The notes beneath the pieces were generated by a model, which was not told the origin of the DNA, searched no databases, and saw only the letters and a program-made list of their open reading frames with translations. 64,000 nt of DNA from Asparagopsis taxiformis (lineage: Eukaryota; Rhodophyta; Florideophyceae; Bonnemaisoniales; Bonnemaisoniaceae), in contig JALQPE010002603.1 of the NCBI GenBank assembly GCA_030407315.1, forward strand, positions 124,001-188,000. Reading direction: 5' to 3'. A program made the translations under genes and the position numbers. Below are positions 38,762 through 51,399 of the stretch, one piece after another. Each line of letters begins with the position of its first letter. Position 1 is the first letter of the stretch.

Positions 38762-40435
38762 ATGCCTCCGCGTACTATCCCTCTGTCGACCACCAGTGCA
38801 GCTCGAGAGCTCACCATCCCTGCCATGTCCCGCACTGGCACCTCGCTTTCGAACTACCTGTTCAGGGAAACGAAACTTCCGATCGCTGAAATTCATGTCA
38901 CGGAAGAAACATCCCGCGAGGTTGATGTCTCTCATGTTGAAGTGCTGTTCCAGAAGATGGTTCTCGAAGGCTTTCAGACCTCTTCTGTGGGCTCCATGAC
39001 TGTGGTAAATCTACCATTTGGGCCCGATGGAACACGCTACTACATAGCGGACGGTCTTCATCGTCGTGGAGCTCTGGTGCGGGCGAAGGAGGAACAGGTT
39101 GAGCGTTTAGCTTCCGTTGTGGACAGCGTTCCTGTCCAGGAAGCCTTGAGGCCGGATGGTGCGCCAATGACTATGGAGGATGTCCTTTACCTCAGTCAGC
39201 GGTTGAATGAGCTTGTTCACACTGTTTTGCCAACCACCATCCGGGATCGTATACATGCTATCATTAGCATATACAATTGCAACCTCAAGTACGCTCAACC
39301 TGGGGATAGGAATCTGGCCAACATGACGGCTTCGCAGCTGTCTAATTGGTTCTTCCAACGTCATTTTTCTGGCATCCTCCGGAAGAGTACCGTGACGTCC
39401 ATCGTCAATGTGGCTATGAATATGCGACGTTCGCCTCGCACGTACGCAGCCTACAAGATGGCTTCCGGGAGGAAGGAGAACGAGGTCGGCATCAGCCTTC
39501 TGGTCCTAAAAGACACAGCATTCACGAAGGCTGAAGACCGTGCTAGTGAATTGATGGTCAAATGCCTTCACTACCGGTCTGTGCTGCTGATGCATTCGTT
39601 TGGACGTATCCCAGGTCTCCAGCTCCGTACATATCTCAATTACGTTAGAGATTTCTACGAGGTCATCCGTGAACTAGCACCCATGGTTGACCTCAGTACG
39701 GAGCAATTGGCAGACCTGGAAGACCTTGAACCGGATGGAAAGGAAATGATCCCGACCTGGAAATCCGTGTTCAAGCGTATGGTTCAGTACGAGGAGGAGC
39801 CGGTGCCGAAGAGAACGGAGAACCAAGATCTTCGTATAGAAGATTTCCGTTCGGTCATCCAGCATCGTTTCAATGTTGCACCGAAGCAACAGACTCCTCG
39901 TACTGAGCCGTTGGACTCTGCTGCGAATACCACTCCCGCCAATGACGTGGTAATGGAGGAGGGTGCGAGGGCTTCAACGAGTGCTCCTCCTGCACCTGTC
40001 CCTCCGCCAGGATCACCATCGCAAGTGCCTGGCAAGGATCGTTCTCCGACACAGTTCGGAGAAACTATCATCGAGCCTCTCCCTGTCCCCCTTCCCTCTG
40101 AGCCCCTCCCAGAGGATGAAACTGGTCCCTTGGACATTTCTGCTGCTGTTCCACCTGAACAAACGCAGCAGAATGCTCCCGGGTCCTCAGGCAATCCCAC
40201 CACCCCTCCTGCCAAACCCACCACCCCTCCTGCCAATCCTACCACCCCTTCTCCTCATCCCTCTCCTGCTCAGTCTCCCATGGCTGTCTCAACCCCCTCC
40301 GCTGCCCGGGTTCCATCTTCTCCCCCCAAGTCTCCTATGGCTGTGTCACCACCCTCCCCTGCTCCAGTTCCCCCCACACCTATGGGGGAACAGCAGAACC
40401 CCGAAATTGCGGAAGTCTCTGAACCGCTGGGGGGT
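38762..40435 (+). pseudogene. Gene D: ParB-like half of a ParB/dioxygenase-type protein, truncated by X module
   Basis: ATG 38762 in a good context (MPPRTIPLSTTSA). ParB-like domain: ETKLPIAEIHVTEE, DVSHVEVLFQKMVLEGFQ, then YYIADGLHRRGALVRA near 39040-39087. A ~200-residue helical middle follows (NWFFQRHFSGILRK, YLNYVRDFYEVIRE), then a Pro/Ser/Thr-rich linker with TTPPANPTTP-type repeats. The native sequence stops at 40435, where the X module begins. The ORF continues to 40654 through X, adding about 70 non-native residues. By analogy with A and B a dioxygenase domain should follow; the fragment at 4759-4994 starts at the same X end and may be of the same gene type. As it stands it could still make a ParB-only protein of about 630 residues. 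Confidence 0.7.
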
Positions 40436-40765
40436 CGTCTGTGTTCTCGGAAATGGACGCGGACGTCCACAACCTCTAGTACACCTAGTATTACTAGGCG
40501 GACGTCCATGTTCTCCAGTATTTTTGGATGTCCGCCTAGAACCGGACGTCCATGCGGTCTAGTACGTCTAGTATTACTAGGGCGACATTCATTGTTTCTA
40601 GTACCACGGATGTCCCCCTCGGGATGGACTTCCGCCATGTCTATGTCCACCTAGGACGGGCGCCGGTTCAGAAATTCAAAAATTTCGACCCCAGAAATTT
40701 CTGCCGCCGTGCTCGACATGGATGTCCGCATCCATCACGGCGACCACTCTATTTTTCCTTGTCGG
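40436..40765 (+). repeat. X module, inverted relative to 4455-4764
   Basis: Starts CGTCTGTGTTCTCGG at 40436 and cuts gene D. Same palindromes as the other copies. Confidence 0.6.
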
Positions 40766-40789
40766 TCGACTCCAATTTCGTCTTTAATT

Positions 40790-41770
40790 TTTTCATCCTC
40801 TCGCTCACACCCCCTTCCTGTTGGTGCTCACCTCCCCCGTACTGTACCTCAAACACCCCAATACCACTCTAGCACGCATTTTCAGATACCTATCCCCGCT
40901 TCCACGGTGCACACCTCCATTCCATACCTACTTTTCTGCTCTACCGTACAGATTTCGTATAACCAGTCCTCATACTACCTCAGAATAGGGCAAAACACCC
41001 CCTATCTCCTCGACCATGCTCTCCCCCATCACCTTTGAAACGTATTGTTCTTCAGTACCCTCAACCCCTCTCCTTCGCCCTCTACACAAACTTCCCCTGC
41101 AGCTTACTCTTCCAAAACCTCTCACTCCCCATCCCGTACCCGACCTGCTCCACCCCTCCCTCCCTCAGCTGCTCCATGCCCCCACGCCATCCGCATCTTC
41201 GATACCGTATACACCACCACCACCGGCCCACGCTCCCGCACTGCGGGGTGGCTCCCCCGCCGTATCCCCAGAAACCTCCCCGCTCTGAAACACATATCAA
41301 CCCCCCACTTCGCACCCTTCCTCCCACTCCCCTCCCTCCCCAAATACAATAACCCCCTTCTTCTCCATCACATCCCCACTCACCACAGCCAGAACAGACG
41401 CCACCCCCTCCCCTTCTTTCTCCTCACTTTCCTAAAAACCCCTCCTCTCGGCGCCTTCAACCGCACCCTCCTACGGTCCCACCTAAACACCTCCTCCGCC
41501 CTCACTACCCCAACACCCCGCAGCGTCTCCCCAATCCCCATAATATGCTTGTCGGCACTCCTCTCCGAATCACAATCCATTCTAAACCCGCACTCCGTAC
41601 ATTTCCACCTCCCCCTGTACCATCCCAAGATTCCATCCCCCCACAGAACACATCCTCATACCACAGAAGAATTTTCTTCCTCTCATACCTCATCCTTAAA
41701 ACCTCCATCAGCTCCATGTAAATTTCGATGAAAATATTTTCTCTACTATGCAATCTCAAACATGTATGAG
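40790..41770 (-). repeat. Tail segment, inverted (C-rich on plus strand)
   Basis: Inverted copy of 3420-4390. A small insertion near 41230 creates a CCCGCA/TGCGGG snap-back. On the minus strand the WKCTECGF reading is kept but frameshifted. Confidence 0.45.
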
Positions 41771-41989
41771 CCTATGCCTTTCCGCTTTGTCAACCCTGAA
41801 TATTGGTACTCATGTATTCATAAAATAGGGCCACCCACATCCCTATCCCGTTCTGCAAGCTTTACAAACCACTAGACGCATACTCCACAACTATACAACA
41901 AACACTACTCGCTATTTCAGACGACGCGGTACACAAGTAGCGTAGTGTCAACCTTCCGTGACGCCTTCCCTGATGCGTACAAGTGGGAA

Positions 41990-42989
41990 ACACGTCTAGA
42001 CGTATATCAGAACTGAGTGCGGGAATTTTCGGCACAGGAGATGCTGGGCCACCAAATTGATTTTTCGGAAATTTTAGAATTTCTGGGCTGGCCAGCAATG
42101 CAATCGAGCTGGACATCCACCGGACGTCCATTTCAGGTTGGTCGCGAGAGGGTGGGGCGGGACCATGATGAAACAAGGACCAAGACCTTTCCCTGACGTG
42201 TTGAGCCTGAAATCGACCCTTCGTGAGACGCGATTTTGGCTTACAGTTGGTGCTAATAGAAGCCAGTGATAGCCCCGATCGGGGCGGCAGCCGGCTCCGG
42301 CTTACAGTTGGTGCTTACAGACGCCAGTGATAGCCCCCGATCGGGGCCGGCGGTCGGTTCCTGGGGCCGTTGTGGCCAAATTAGACACCCTGATTTGAAT
42401 TAAAATTTGGGCTATTCTCAAAAACATGCACATGTGAACATGTTTTTGAGATGGGGGTGTGCCGTACGGCACAATCGACCTGCCCAAATCGTTGATTTTT
42501 TACAATTTTTTGTGCCCGAAATTTTAGAATTTCTGGGCTGGCCAGCAGTGCAATCGAGCTGGACATCCACCGGACGTCCATTTCAGGTTGGTCGTGAGAG
42601 AGTGAGGCGGGACCATGATGGAACAAGGACCAAGACCTGTCCCTGGCGTATTGAGCCTGAAATTGACCCTTCGTGAGACGCGATTTTGGCTTACAGTTAG
42701 TGCTTACAGAAGCCAGTGATGGCCCCACTCGGGGCGGTGGCCGGTGCCTGGGGCCGTTGTGGCCAAATTAGACACCCTGATTTGAATTAAAATTTGGGCT
42801 ATTCTCAAAAACATGCACATGTGAACATGTTTTTGAGATGGGGGTGTGCCGTACGGCACAATCCACCCGCTGAAATCGATGTTTTTTGCAATATTTTTTT
42901 GTGCCCGAAATTGTAGAATTTCTGGGCTGGCCAGCAATGCATCTGAGCTGGACATCCACCGGACGTCCATTTCAGGTTGATCGTGTATC
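41990..42989 (-). repeat. R repeats, inverted, tandem pair
   Basis: Two full R units with TGTGCCGTACGGCACA at 42458-42473 and 42845-42860, plus a partial unit near 42060-42140. Confidence 0.85.
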
Positions 42990-43253
42990 GTGCACGTCCA
43001 CACATTACCGGAAGCAAGTAGGCGATGAAGCACGTACAAACCCAATTGTTCTGCTATTTCTAGCATAGACCATCGAGTCTAGAGATGTGAGGGAATCGTC
43101 CTGGAAATCATGCTGCAACCCACGAGGGAATGGACAATCTAGTTTGAAAGCATGGAACGGAAGTACATTATACTAGGTTCATAGATTGGAAGTGATAAAG
43201 GAGATGATTATATTCTCGATAATTGTTTACCAAAGTAGTAGTTGTTAAGCTAT

Positions 43254-44119
43254 CTAGCCGTCGGAAAATTGTTCTTCCTCTTCGTCCTCACTATATTCAG
43301 GATCTCCCGGCAGAATAGGCGTTATCGGCAACTGTGGAGTTGAATAGCTCAAGATGAATTTTTGACCCGGTGTGAGGGTTCTCTTCTTGGGAGCTTCTGT
43401 CGTCTTCATCCGCATGATTCCGAGTTGCCCTGTCTTCGGCCTACGATCTTTCTTGACCGGGATGGGAACAACTGTCTTGTGGCGAACATTGACAGGTGCC
43501 GGTTGACTTTGCCTGGCAGACCGGCGCGGAGCATTGGCGATTACTTCTTCTTCGAATCCCAACCGCCTGATGAAACCAAACGAAACATTGTCGGGAATCG
43601 GATACGACGCATTCCTGAAATACGTGTGATACCTCGTTGTCGTGTGTGACACAACTCTGTCGACATGCCCTGCCCCGGCATGTTGTACATAGCCGTGACC
43701 GATGAAGACTGAACGTGGCGGAACGATTACCTTCTTCAGCTTCATCGTCTTGGCGTACATATCTAATTCCAGCGCTTTGGAAAAGACGTACTTGTGGGAC
43801 CCTGGACACACCCAGATAGGGAATGGGTCATCTCCGTTGGCAATAACAAAGTAACCCGGAAGTTGATCTTTGCGGTCGCGAGGAGGAACAGGGAAATCAT
43901 TGTGTGGGACCTGCCGAGGACACCCCTTTCCCGTTATCAAAAACCGTCCCCCAGATGCCGGCATGACAAGTTTTTCTCCCGGTAAACCGCACTCCTCCAG
44001 CCCTATCAGCCGGACAAGGATTCCCAACCACACATCCAGCAGGGCTCGCCGCGTCACAAACTTGAACCGGTCGATATGCGTCTCATCGTTCTCGGCATAG
44101 TCAACCAGGCAGTGGCGCG
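43254..44119 (-). pseudogene. Family A C-terminal fragment, copy delta
   Basis: Encodes about the last 288 residues of protein A, from RHCLVDYAEN to the SDG end, including the whole HND ... QHAGAG ... TTRYH dioxygenase-like core, in one open frame. The C-terminus reads SEDEEEEQFSDG, closer to the 53-57 kb copy than to alpha or beta. It is cut at 44119 by an X terminus and has no ParB part or promoter. Confidence 0.85.
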
Positions 44120-44440
44120 CGTCTGTGTTTTCGGAAGTGGACGCGGACGTCCAGTCTCTCTAGTACGGGTCCTAGTCGGCCCCGAGATTTACTAGAACAA
44201 ATGAACCTCCGCGTCCAAAAAAAATAAAAATTTTTTGGATGCGGACGTCCACTTTCTCTAGTACATATGGCGGAATACTAGGACCCGACATCCACTTTCT
44301 CTAGTACATATGGCGGAATACTAGGACCCGACATCCACTTTCTCTAGTACATATGGCGGAATACTAGGGCCCGACATCCACTTTCTCTAGTACGTTTGGC
44401 GGAATACTAGGACCCGACATCCAGTATACAATATATCAGC
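44120..44440 (+). repeat. X-like module 2 with 43-bp tandem repeats
   Basis: Begins CGTCTGTGTTTTCGG. Four copies of a 43-bp unit starting ACTTTCTCTAGTACATATGG follow at 44251, 44294, 44337 and 44380. An AT-rich inverted repeat around 44210-44240 joins GGACGCGGAGG and GGATGCGGACG arms. Confidence 0.75.
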
Positions 44441-44573
44441 GAAAACCGGGAGGGAAGAAATTACAGCGGATGGTAAATTCAGGGCCCATATCGGACCGTA
44501 TTTTATTCTCTCATTTAGGAAACTGCTCGTATACAATACGTCTCTCTAGAATAGGGTAGGAAATAAATACGCG

Positions 44574-44655
44574 GTTAGAATAGGAAATACGTATCCAGCC
44601 AGAATACGGAATATGTATCCAGCCAGAATACGAAATACGTATCCAGCCAGAATAC
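44574..44655. repeat. 24-bp tandem repeat, three copies
   Basis: Unit TATCCAGCCAGAATACGAAA-like, period 24 bp. Confidence 0.8.
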
Positions 44656-44979
44656 AAAATACCTGTCAGCATATCGTCGATCACCCATCTCCCTCACTAT
44701 CACGTTCTCCCTACCATCCGAACGCCATGCACCACCATCCGCACATACTTCAAGAACCCTCACGACCTAGATTACAAAAAATACGCTCCTTCCCAATACC
44801 ATCCCCGCTTTCCTCAACACCACCCCAGCCCATTAAATCATCAAGACATCAAACACGAACATGGTCAGCAAAATCTTACACCACTAGAAACCCACTCTCA
44901 CTTCTATCGTATGCCCGAAAATATACACATACCAGAAACGCCTCACAGCTTCATTCCCCATCTTCCTAGATCCCTTCTT

Positions 44980-46440
44980 CACTCTCCTGGAGTCCTGCCG
45001 TTCCTGTTTCACCACTCCTGCATCACATACAAAACATCAACCTCAACAGTCAGATTCAAATGCAACGCTCACCACGACAGATATCCTAGAAACTCCCTTA
45101 CTTACCTCTCATCCATCCTACACACAATACAAACCATGATCCAAAAACCTTGCAATGAATAATCATAGTCAGCAGTCCATATCTTCGCAAAACACATCCT
45201 GGCGCTCAATGAAACTTACCTTCTGTCATCACCATTCCTGCATCACCTGCACAAAATCGAAATCAACAACAACAGTCGGACTCAAAACCCACATGTCCCT
45301 CTCAGCATACTCTCAAAACTTCCGCACTTTCCTTCGCTCGACACAATACGCACCATGACTTGATAAGCTTCCAATGAATAAATATCGCATCAACTGCAAT
45401 AGTCAGATTCGAAACAAACACTTCCCTCGATGCATACCCTCAGAACTCACTTACCCTCGTTTCATTCTACACACAATACAGACCAAAAGTCAAAAATCTC
45501 ACAACCAACAAATGAAGTCAACATTCCGCATCTTCGCACCACCGGACTGCGCGCTAAATGCAACTTACCTTCCGTCATCACCATTCCTGCATCACCTACA
45601 AAAAATCGAAATCAACAACAACAGTCGGACTGAAAACCCATGCTTCCCTCGCTGCATACCCTCAGAACTCACTTACCCTCGTTGTATCCTGCACACAATA
45701 GAAACCATAAGTCAAAAGTTGTACAAAAAAATGTAGTCAGCATTCCATATCTTCGCGCAACTTAACTAGGCGCTCAATGTAACTTACCTTCCGTCATCAC
45801 CATTCCAGAATCACCTACACAAAATCAGCATCAACCACAGCAGTCAGACTCAAAACCCACATTCCACTCACTGCACCCCTCAAATGCTCGCCTACCTCCC
45901 TTCCACCCTTCAGCAAATATGCACCATGAATCACTAAGCTCCCAATAAATAAATATTGCATAAAAGACGACAGTCAAATTCAAAACAAACACTTCCCTCG
46001 CTTCGTACCCTCCGAGGGTGAATCCTGAGTCAGGACGCACTTAACCTCTTCATCTCGTTACATCATACAAACAATACAACCAATAAGTCACAAATCGTGC
46101 AACGAAAAAATGTAGTCAGCATTCCATTTCATCGCGAAACCCGTCTTTAACCTCAATGAAACTTACCTTACTTCATCACTATTCCTGCACCACCTATACA
46201 ACATCAAAATGAACCAGAACAGTCAGACTAAAAACCCATGCATCCCTTATTGCACACCCGCGAGACTCACTTACTTACCTGCCTCCCATCGTTCACAACA
46301 TGCAAACCATGACTCACGAAGCTTCTATTGAATCTATATCGCATCAACGACAACAGTACGACTCAAAACACACCCTTCCCTCGCTGCATACTCTCCAAAC
46401 TGCCATACTCACCGTCGTTCTATCCTCTACACCAAAGAAA
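44980..46440. repeat. Degenerate satellite, unit about 170-220 bp
   Basis: Recurring blocks: CTTACCTTCCGTCATCACCA, then CCTGCATCACCTACA, CAACAACAGTCGGACT, CATACCCTCAGAACTCACTT and CACACAATA. Clear occurrences start near 45211, 45563, 45782 and 46164, with variant units between. No gene supported. Confidence 0.7.
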
Positions 46441-46984
46441 GGAAACACGGCCAAAGAACCTCAGCCAGTGACGGCGGAGAAGTGGAATTCCACAGGTTAA
46501 CCTGCGGCGTCGACTGGACAGCTTTCAACGTCAGCTTAAGTCCTGCTGTGCATACTCCATATCATCGCCGGTATTGAGATTAATAATGGCCCAAGCCATG
46601 GTCTCTGAACTCCCGAATGATGAGATCCGGATCGAGAACATCGAAATGGTATAATCATATATATCACAATCCATTTGCTTCCCTTAAATGATCCCTGTAA
46701 TATCTACTGTAAAGCACAAACTTATTCCATGAAGTTCGCAATTAATATAATTTTATTATTTCAAATGAATTAATTGAAAATCCATCTCCCACGGCGGTCA
46801 TTCGTCCTTCCAAGCAAACGTTTCCAGCAAAATGTATGACCTAGCAGTAGGTGATGATTGATCGCTCAGGCACATTCCACCATTGGGCTGCCAGAAGTGA
46901 GCACAAAACTGATACCCACAAAACCACGAGAACATTACAAACGAGGTCTCGAACGCACATTTAGAATACAATATAAATACTATA
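46441..46984. other. Unannotated spacer
   Basis: AT-rich near 46740-46790. No gene, RNA or repeat that I can support. Confidence 0.3.
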
Positions 46985-47159
46985 CAACAAACTCTACTCG
47001 CTATCTCAGACGACGCGGCTCACAAGTGGCGTAGTCCCAATTTTCCGTAACGCCTTTCCTGATGCTTAAAAGTAAGAAACATGTCAAAACGTATATCAGA
47101 AATGAGTGCGAAAGTTTTCTGCACGGGAGATGATGGGCCACCAAATTGACTTTTTGGAA

Positions 47160-47716
47160 ATTTTAGAATTTCTGGGCTGGCCAGCAATGCAATTGAGCCG
47201 GACATCCACCAGACGTCCATTCTGGGTTGTTCGTGTGCTGCTCACATCCACGCATTACAGCAACCACGCAGGCGGGCCCACTGCTCATACGAAGTGCACG
47301 TAGTATGTGCAGCACGATGGATGAGTAGTGTTTGTCGTGAGAAAGTGGGGTGGGAGCATGTCGAAACAAGGACCAAAACTTTGCCCTGGCGTATTGAGCC
47401 TGAGCCTGGAATCGATCCTTCGTGAGATGTGGCTTTGCTTACAGTTGATGCTTACAGAAGCCAGCGATGGCCCCGCTCGGGGCGTCGGATGGCTTCTTCT
47501 GGGGCCGTTGTGGCCAGATTAGACACCTTGATTTGAGTTGAATTTTGAGCCATTCTCAAAAACATGCACATGTGAACATGTTTTTGAGATGGGGGTGTGC
47601 CGTACGGCACTTTCGACCGCCCAAATCGATGTATTTTTGCATTTTTTTTCTGACTGAAATTTTAGAATTTCTGGGCTCACCAGCAATGCAATTGCGCTGG
47701 TCATTCATCGGACGTC
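47160..47716 (-). repeat. Left arm of the R inverted repeat
   Basis: R sequence on the minus strand, with the 14-bp core GTGCCGTACGGCAC near 47597. Confidence 0.85.
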
Positions 47717-47875
47717 TATATGTGCTCAAGCGATTGCTGTCTGCTTCAAATACTTGAGACATTATTGCCCCACACGACATAAAGTCCCCCAACATGCGAC
47801 GCCCATCAAACATAAACAATTTCATCCTCTTACTACATTCTAGTCGCACACATACATCCATCTCCAAACAAAAAA

Positions 47876-48302
47876 TGTCATTTAAACACCACCAGTTCCG
47901 CTTCATCGTACGCCAATACCGCCCAGTCGCCCAGCAGACAAGCTAGCCGTGCAGAAAATAAGCACCGCCATCTACGACGGAAACGACTGGATCTCATCAT
48001 CGCTCTCAGCATTTCCAACAAGCCCAACATGTTTCCCCTACGTCACCCTCCAAAACGATACCATTGTATACTTCTGCATTCTCCGTCAATTGCATTCATT
48101 CAATCTGCGCAATGAATTCTTCAATCTCGAAGCCGGCCGGGTTTTCTGCCTATCCTGCAATAATGGCATTGGAGAAAGTTCTCTAGCAATGGCCACTAAA
48201 GCCTTGATGCAACTACACGGTGCTGATTGCTTCTATCGCTTCCTCAAATCTGTCGACATTTACAACATACCATCCATCCGACACATTTCCAAACTAAACT
48301 AG
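47876..48302 (+). CDS. Small hypothetical ORF pair
   Basis: ATG 47876 opens 23 codons (MSFKHHQFRFIVRQYRP), and a second frame from 47949 (opens at GTG) runs 117 codons to 48302 with a coding-like texture (VFCLSCNNGIGESSLAMATKALMQLH, in two parts). A spliced or frameshifted small gene is possible. No homology is recognised. Confidence 0.25.
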
Positions 48303-50477
48303 ACTGTTCATTGACAAACTCGTGTGTAGCCCCATTTAGACCACTCACCACTGGTATCTGCTGAGTCACCGCGCACTGCCCTGGTGCTCCCTCCTGAATT
48401 CGCTTGGGCTGTCTCAATACATTCCGTACTATGCCTATGAAGCAGTCCCGTTATGGATCAGCGTTCTGCGTGTTCAGCACATCATCCCCACGTTACCAGA
48501 GCTGCAATTTCTCAGCGGTACGGGTATCATCAATCCTTAGCACAGATGTGATACAGCAGCCGATGCAGGTCAATTTCTAGACTCATAATTTTGCACTCAA
48601 GAAGGGAGATCGGTATGGAAATTGTCCAGGCATAACAAACCGCCTGTCCTGCTCTCCTGCAGAGCAAGCTCCATCGATCCAGTTGATCAGGAACCTGGCG
48701 ACATGTACTCGGCGTTCGTTCCGGACGCGGAAAGGGCAAATTGTTGTGTGGCGTTTGCAGATTCAGTCGCAACGGGAAGCGATGAAACTTTCCGCATGGC
48801 GTTTGACGGCGGTTTATCTGAGACAGACATCGCGCGATCGGTGTTTCTGTCCAGATGAAGCTGGAGATCAATGCCGTATTTGAGCTGATAATTGGAGCAA
48901 AGATTTGAAACAAATTTTCTGTGCAAATTTACGACGCGACACGGCAGAGGGTGGATAACTCAACGTTAGATGTTATTGGTTGAGCCAACATTACAAGACC
49001 GTACCGACGACACGCGCAATCATTGATTTTTCGCTCATTGCTTAGAGAGCAAAACTGTCCAATGGTCGTATCAAGTTAGACCAGCACATATTTCCGCAAC
49101 ATCTTGGTGGAACGAAGTCGGTGCTCACGAAAGCCTGAGAGCTGCCTTGAGTCGAGGCTTTTGTACGCCGCCTTATCTGTGGTAGTTTCATACTGCGTTG
49201 TTTCACCATTGGACTTGTGCCACGCACACTTGGATCTCTCTCCATACGTACGTGTAGATAAGATGTGAATTGAGCTACAATAGCATACCAAACTGGAAAC
49301 CAGTATCTACATGCTTTGTGAGAATATAATGCCTCTTCCTCGAGAAAAGGCCTCCTTCGGAGTACTAGATTTCATCCAACCATATCCATCCATCTCCCAT
49401 CGCTTCAGCATGAAATCATCACCTTCCATCCATCGCAACGTGCGTCTCTATCCAAACACCACTCTCCACACATCTCCCCGATCTTTCAGTCCGACCGTAC
49501 CCGGCGGCGGCCGAGAGTAACGTACTGGCCATTGTTAAAAGCATCTACGACGGCAATGAGCGCATATATTAAATCCTTCTCTATGTGAACAGAGACCCTG
49601 ATTGCCTCTCGTTTGTGGCAGAAATCAAACAAACACAAAGTGGGAGGATTTGTCTTGTTCCGACACCTGTCAAACCCCGATGCGCAGCACCAGGTAATCT
49701 GAATTGAAGGCGGTCGTATGCGGCCTGGAGCTCGGAGCCACGGTGCAAAATATGAAACAATACGTTTTGTAACCCCCCTACTGCAACTCGTCCATGCGAG
49801 AAGCAAAAGCTGCAGATTTTTAGCAAGTATCGATAGCTACAAAAAACCACTGCAACGTTTATTCCAGACTTGTATACATTTTCATTAGCAATTACATTAC
49901 CAAACACGAATAGTATTGCATTAAGATTTTTATGAGAATGACAGGGGTCAGCGGCCGGGTTCCCTCCAGCTCAGCTTAGCTCAGCTCCGGATGCAGATGT
50001 GGTGAAGGGAAGAGAGAACAGTCAGATATTCTACCATAATCTGATTTGATTTGCAATCCGAGAACTTCTTGACTCCCAAATGGTGTAAACAGTATCCCTG
50101 CATATTGGCATCGACCAAAAGAACTGCAGCACTAACTCAATTTTCATTGCAGAGATCAGCACAACGTATTCGTCTTGAGTGTCACAAGTTGCTCTTAGAT
50201 GGCGCTAGCTCGAAGCTAGGAGAGTTGGTAGTTGTGCCGAGTCGGCGTCTTCGGTTTGATCGCTCGTGTGAATCATTTATGATATGATATGATATCCAAG
50301 CAAAATGGCAGGCAAGGAGATACAAAGCCACGCAACAATCAAGCTTACCACATTCCCCAGCCAGAATCACCATAGCAATCCTTGCAGTCTGCATCCCACA
50401 GATCATCTTACGCAGTGCGTGCTGCCCAGGTCGTTATTCGGCCCTATCCAGAAACACTTTCAGGCCTAGTGCAACCA
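48303..50477. other. Unannotated interior of the inverted-repeat segment
   Basis: Only short, unconvincing ORFs on either strand. No RNA gene or clear repeat was seen, apart from a short GATATGATATGATAT run near 50279-50294. Confidence 0.3.
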
Positions 50478-50780
50478 GTAGATCTGAAATGGAAATGGAC
50501 GTCCGGTGAATGACCAGCGCAATTGCATTGCTGGCGAGCCCAGAAATTCTAAAATTTCAGTCAGAAAAAAAAATGCAAAAATACATCGATTTGGGCGGTC
50601 AAAAGTGCCGTACGGCACACCCCCATCTCAAAAACATGTTCACATGTGCATGTTTTTGAGAATAGCCCAAAAAATAAAGCAATTCAGGACGTCCGCCGGA
50701 CATAGGCTTGATTCTAATTTGGCCACAACGGCCCCAGAGGCTACCAAGCGCCCCGAGCGGCCCCTCCCCGCTCACTTACC
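50478..50780 (+). repeat. R repeat, single unit
   Basis: Core palindrome GTGCCGTACGGCAC at 50605-50618, followed by the CTCAAAAACATG palindrome. Confidence 0.85.
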
Positions 50781-51399
50781 CACTCACGCCCATCTTGCAG
50801 AAACGTTCCTGCTGGCCTCATCCATGCCTTCACATCCACATCATAATCCTCTGCTGAGCTGTTCACCTTGGACGCTCACTGGAAGTACTCGTCTTCGACG
50901 TCCGCCAATGCAGGACAACACCATGAATACTAAACACACCGTGGATCTCAGTCATCAACGGTGGGCGTCCTTTAAATGACTGCTATAGAACCATTGCCCA
51001 AAGCCCTCTAGTTTTGGACGCTCAGCCAACAGCGATTGCTGCTCTACCTCCTTGGTCGTTCTCCGATGCATGTAAATGCGTCAAAGTACGACCGATGGGG
51101 CAGTCCAAACTTTTTGCACCAGTGCACGCCTAGGGATACCACAAGGTTCGTCATACACACACAAACACACAAACAACCACGCACTGCAGCACCCAACTTT
51201 CGCATGCGTCAGTGATGTGCTGCTGCAGTGTGTATGCGCCGTGCGGTAGCAAGATTTCCATGCTTGCAGCCATTCACATCCAGACATCCAGCCGCCGACC
51301 AGGGAAGCCGTTTGCAGCCGATTCCCTCTTGTCTGCATGGCATCTCGGTGCTCTCAACACTTGCTTAGTTGCTGCGATGCGAGCAAATGTGCAGCACTC
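50781..51399. other. Spacer between R units
   Basis: No gene supported; includes a small CA-rich run near 51158-51176. Confidence 0.3.

Larger units (their letters stand above)
40436..44119 (-). repeat. Inverted copy of the A 3' end, R repeats, tail and X module
   Basis: The reverse complement of 1467-4764, with one extra R unit (a 387-bp tandem duplication; palindromes at 42458 and 42845). Both borders begin with the same plus-strand X terminus, CGTCTGTGTT (40436 and 44120). Confidence 0.9.

Noticed and set aside
38356..38889. ORFs in the CT-rich leader of gene D
   Set aside because: Pyrimidine-rich leader translated into Ser/Leu/Pro; they overlap the much better gene D start at 38762.
44613..46500. 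Short ORFs in the satellite region (for example 44613-44969 and 45374-45736)
   Set aside because: They come from repeated units, change frame between units and resemble no protein.
49486..49907. Overlapping 106- and 108-codon minus-strand ORFs
   Set aside because: Two frames compete, neither has a domain or a leader, and no second copy exists to test conservation.
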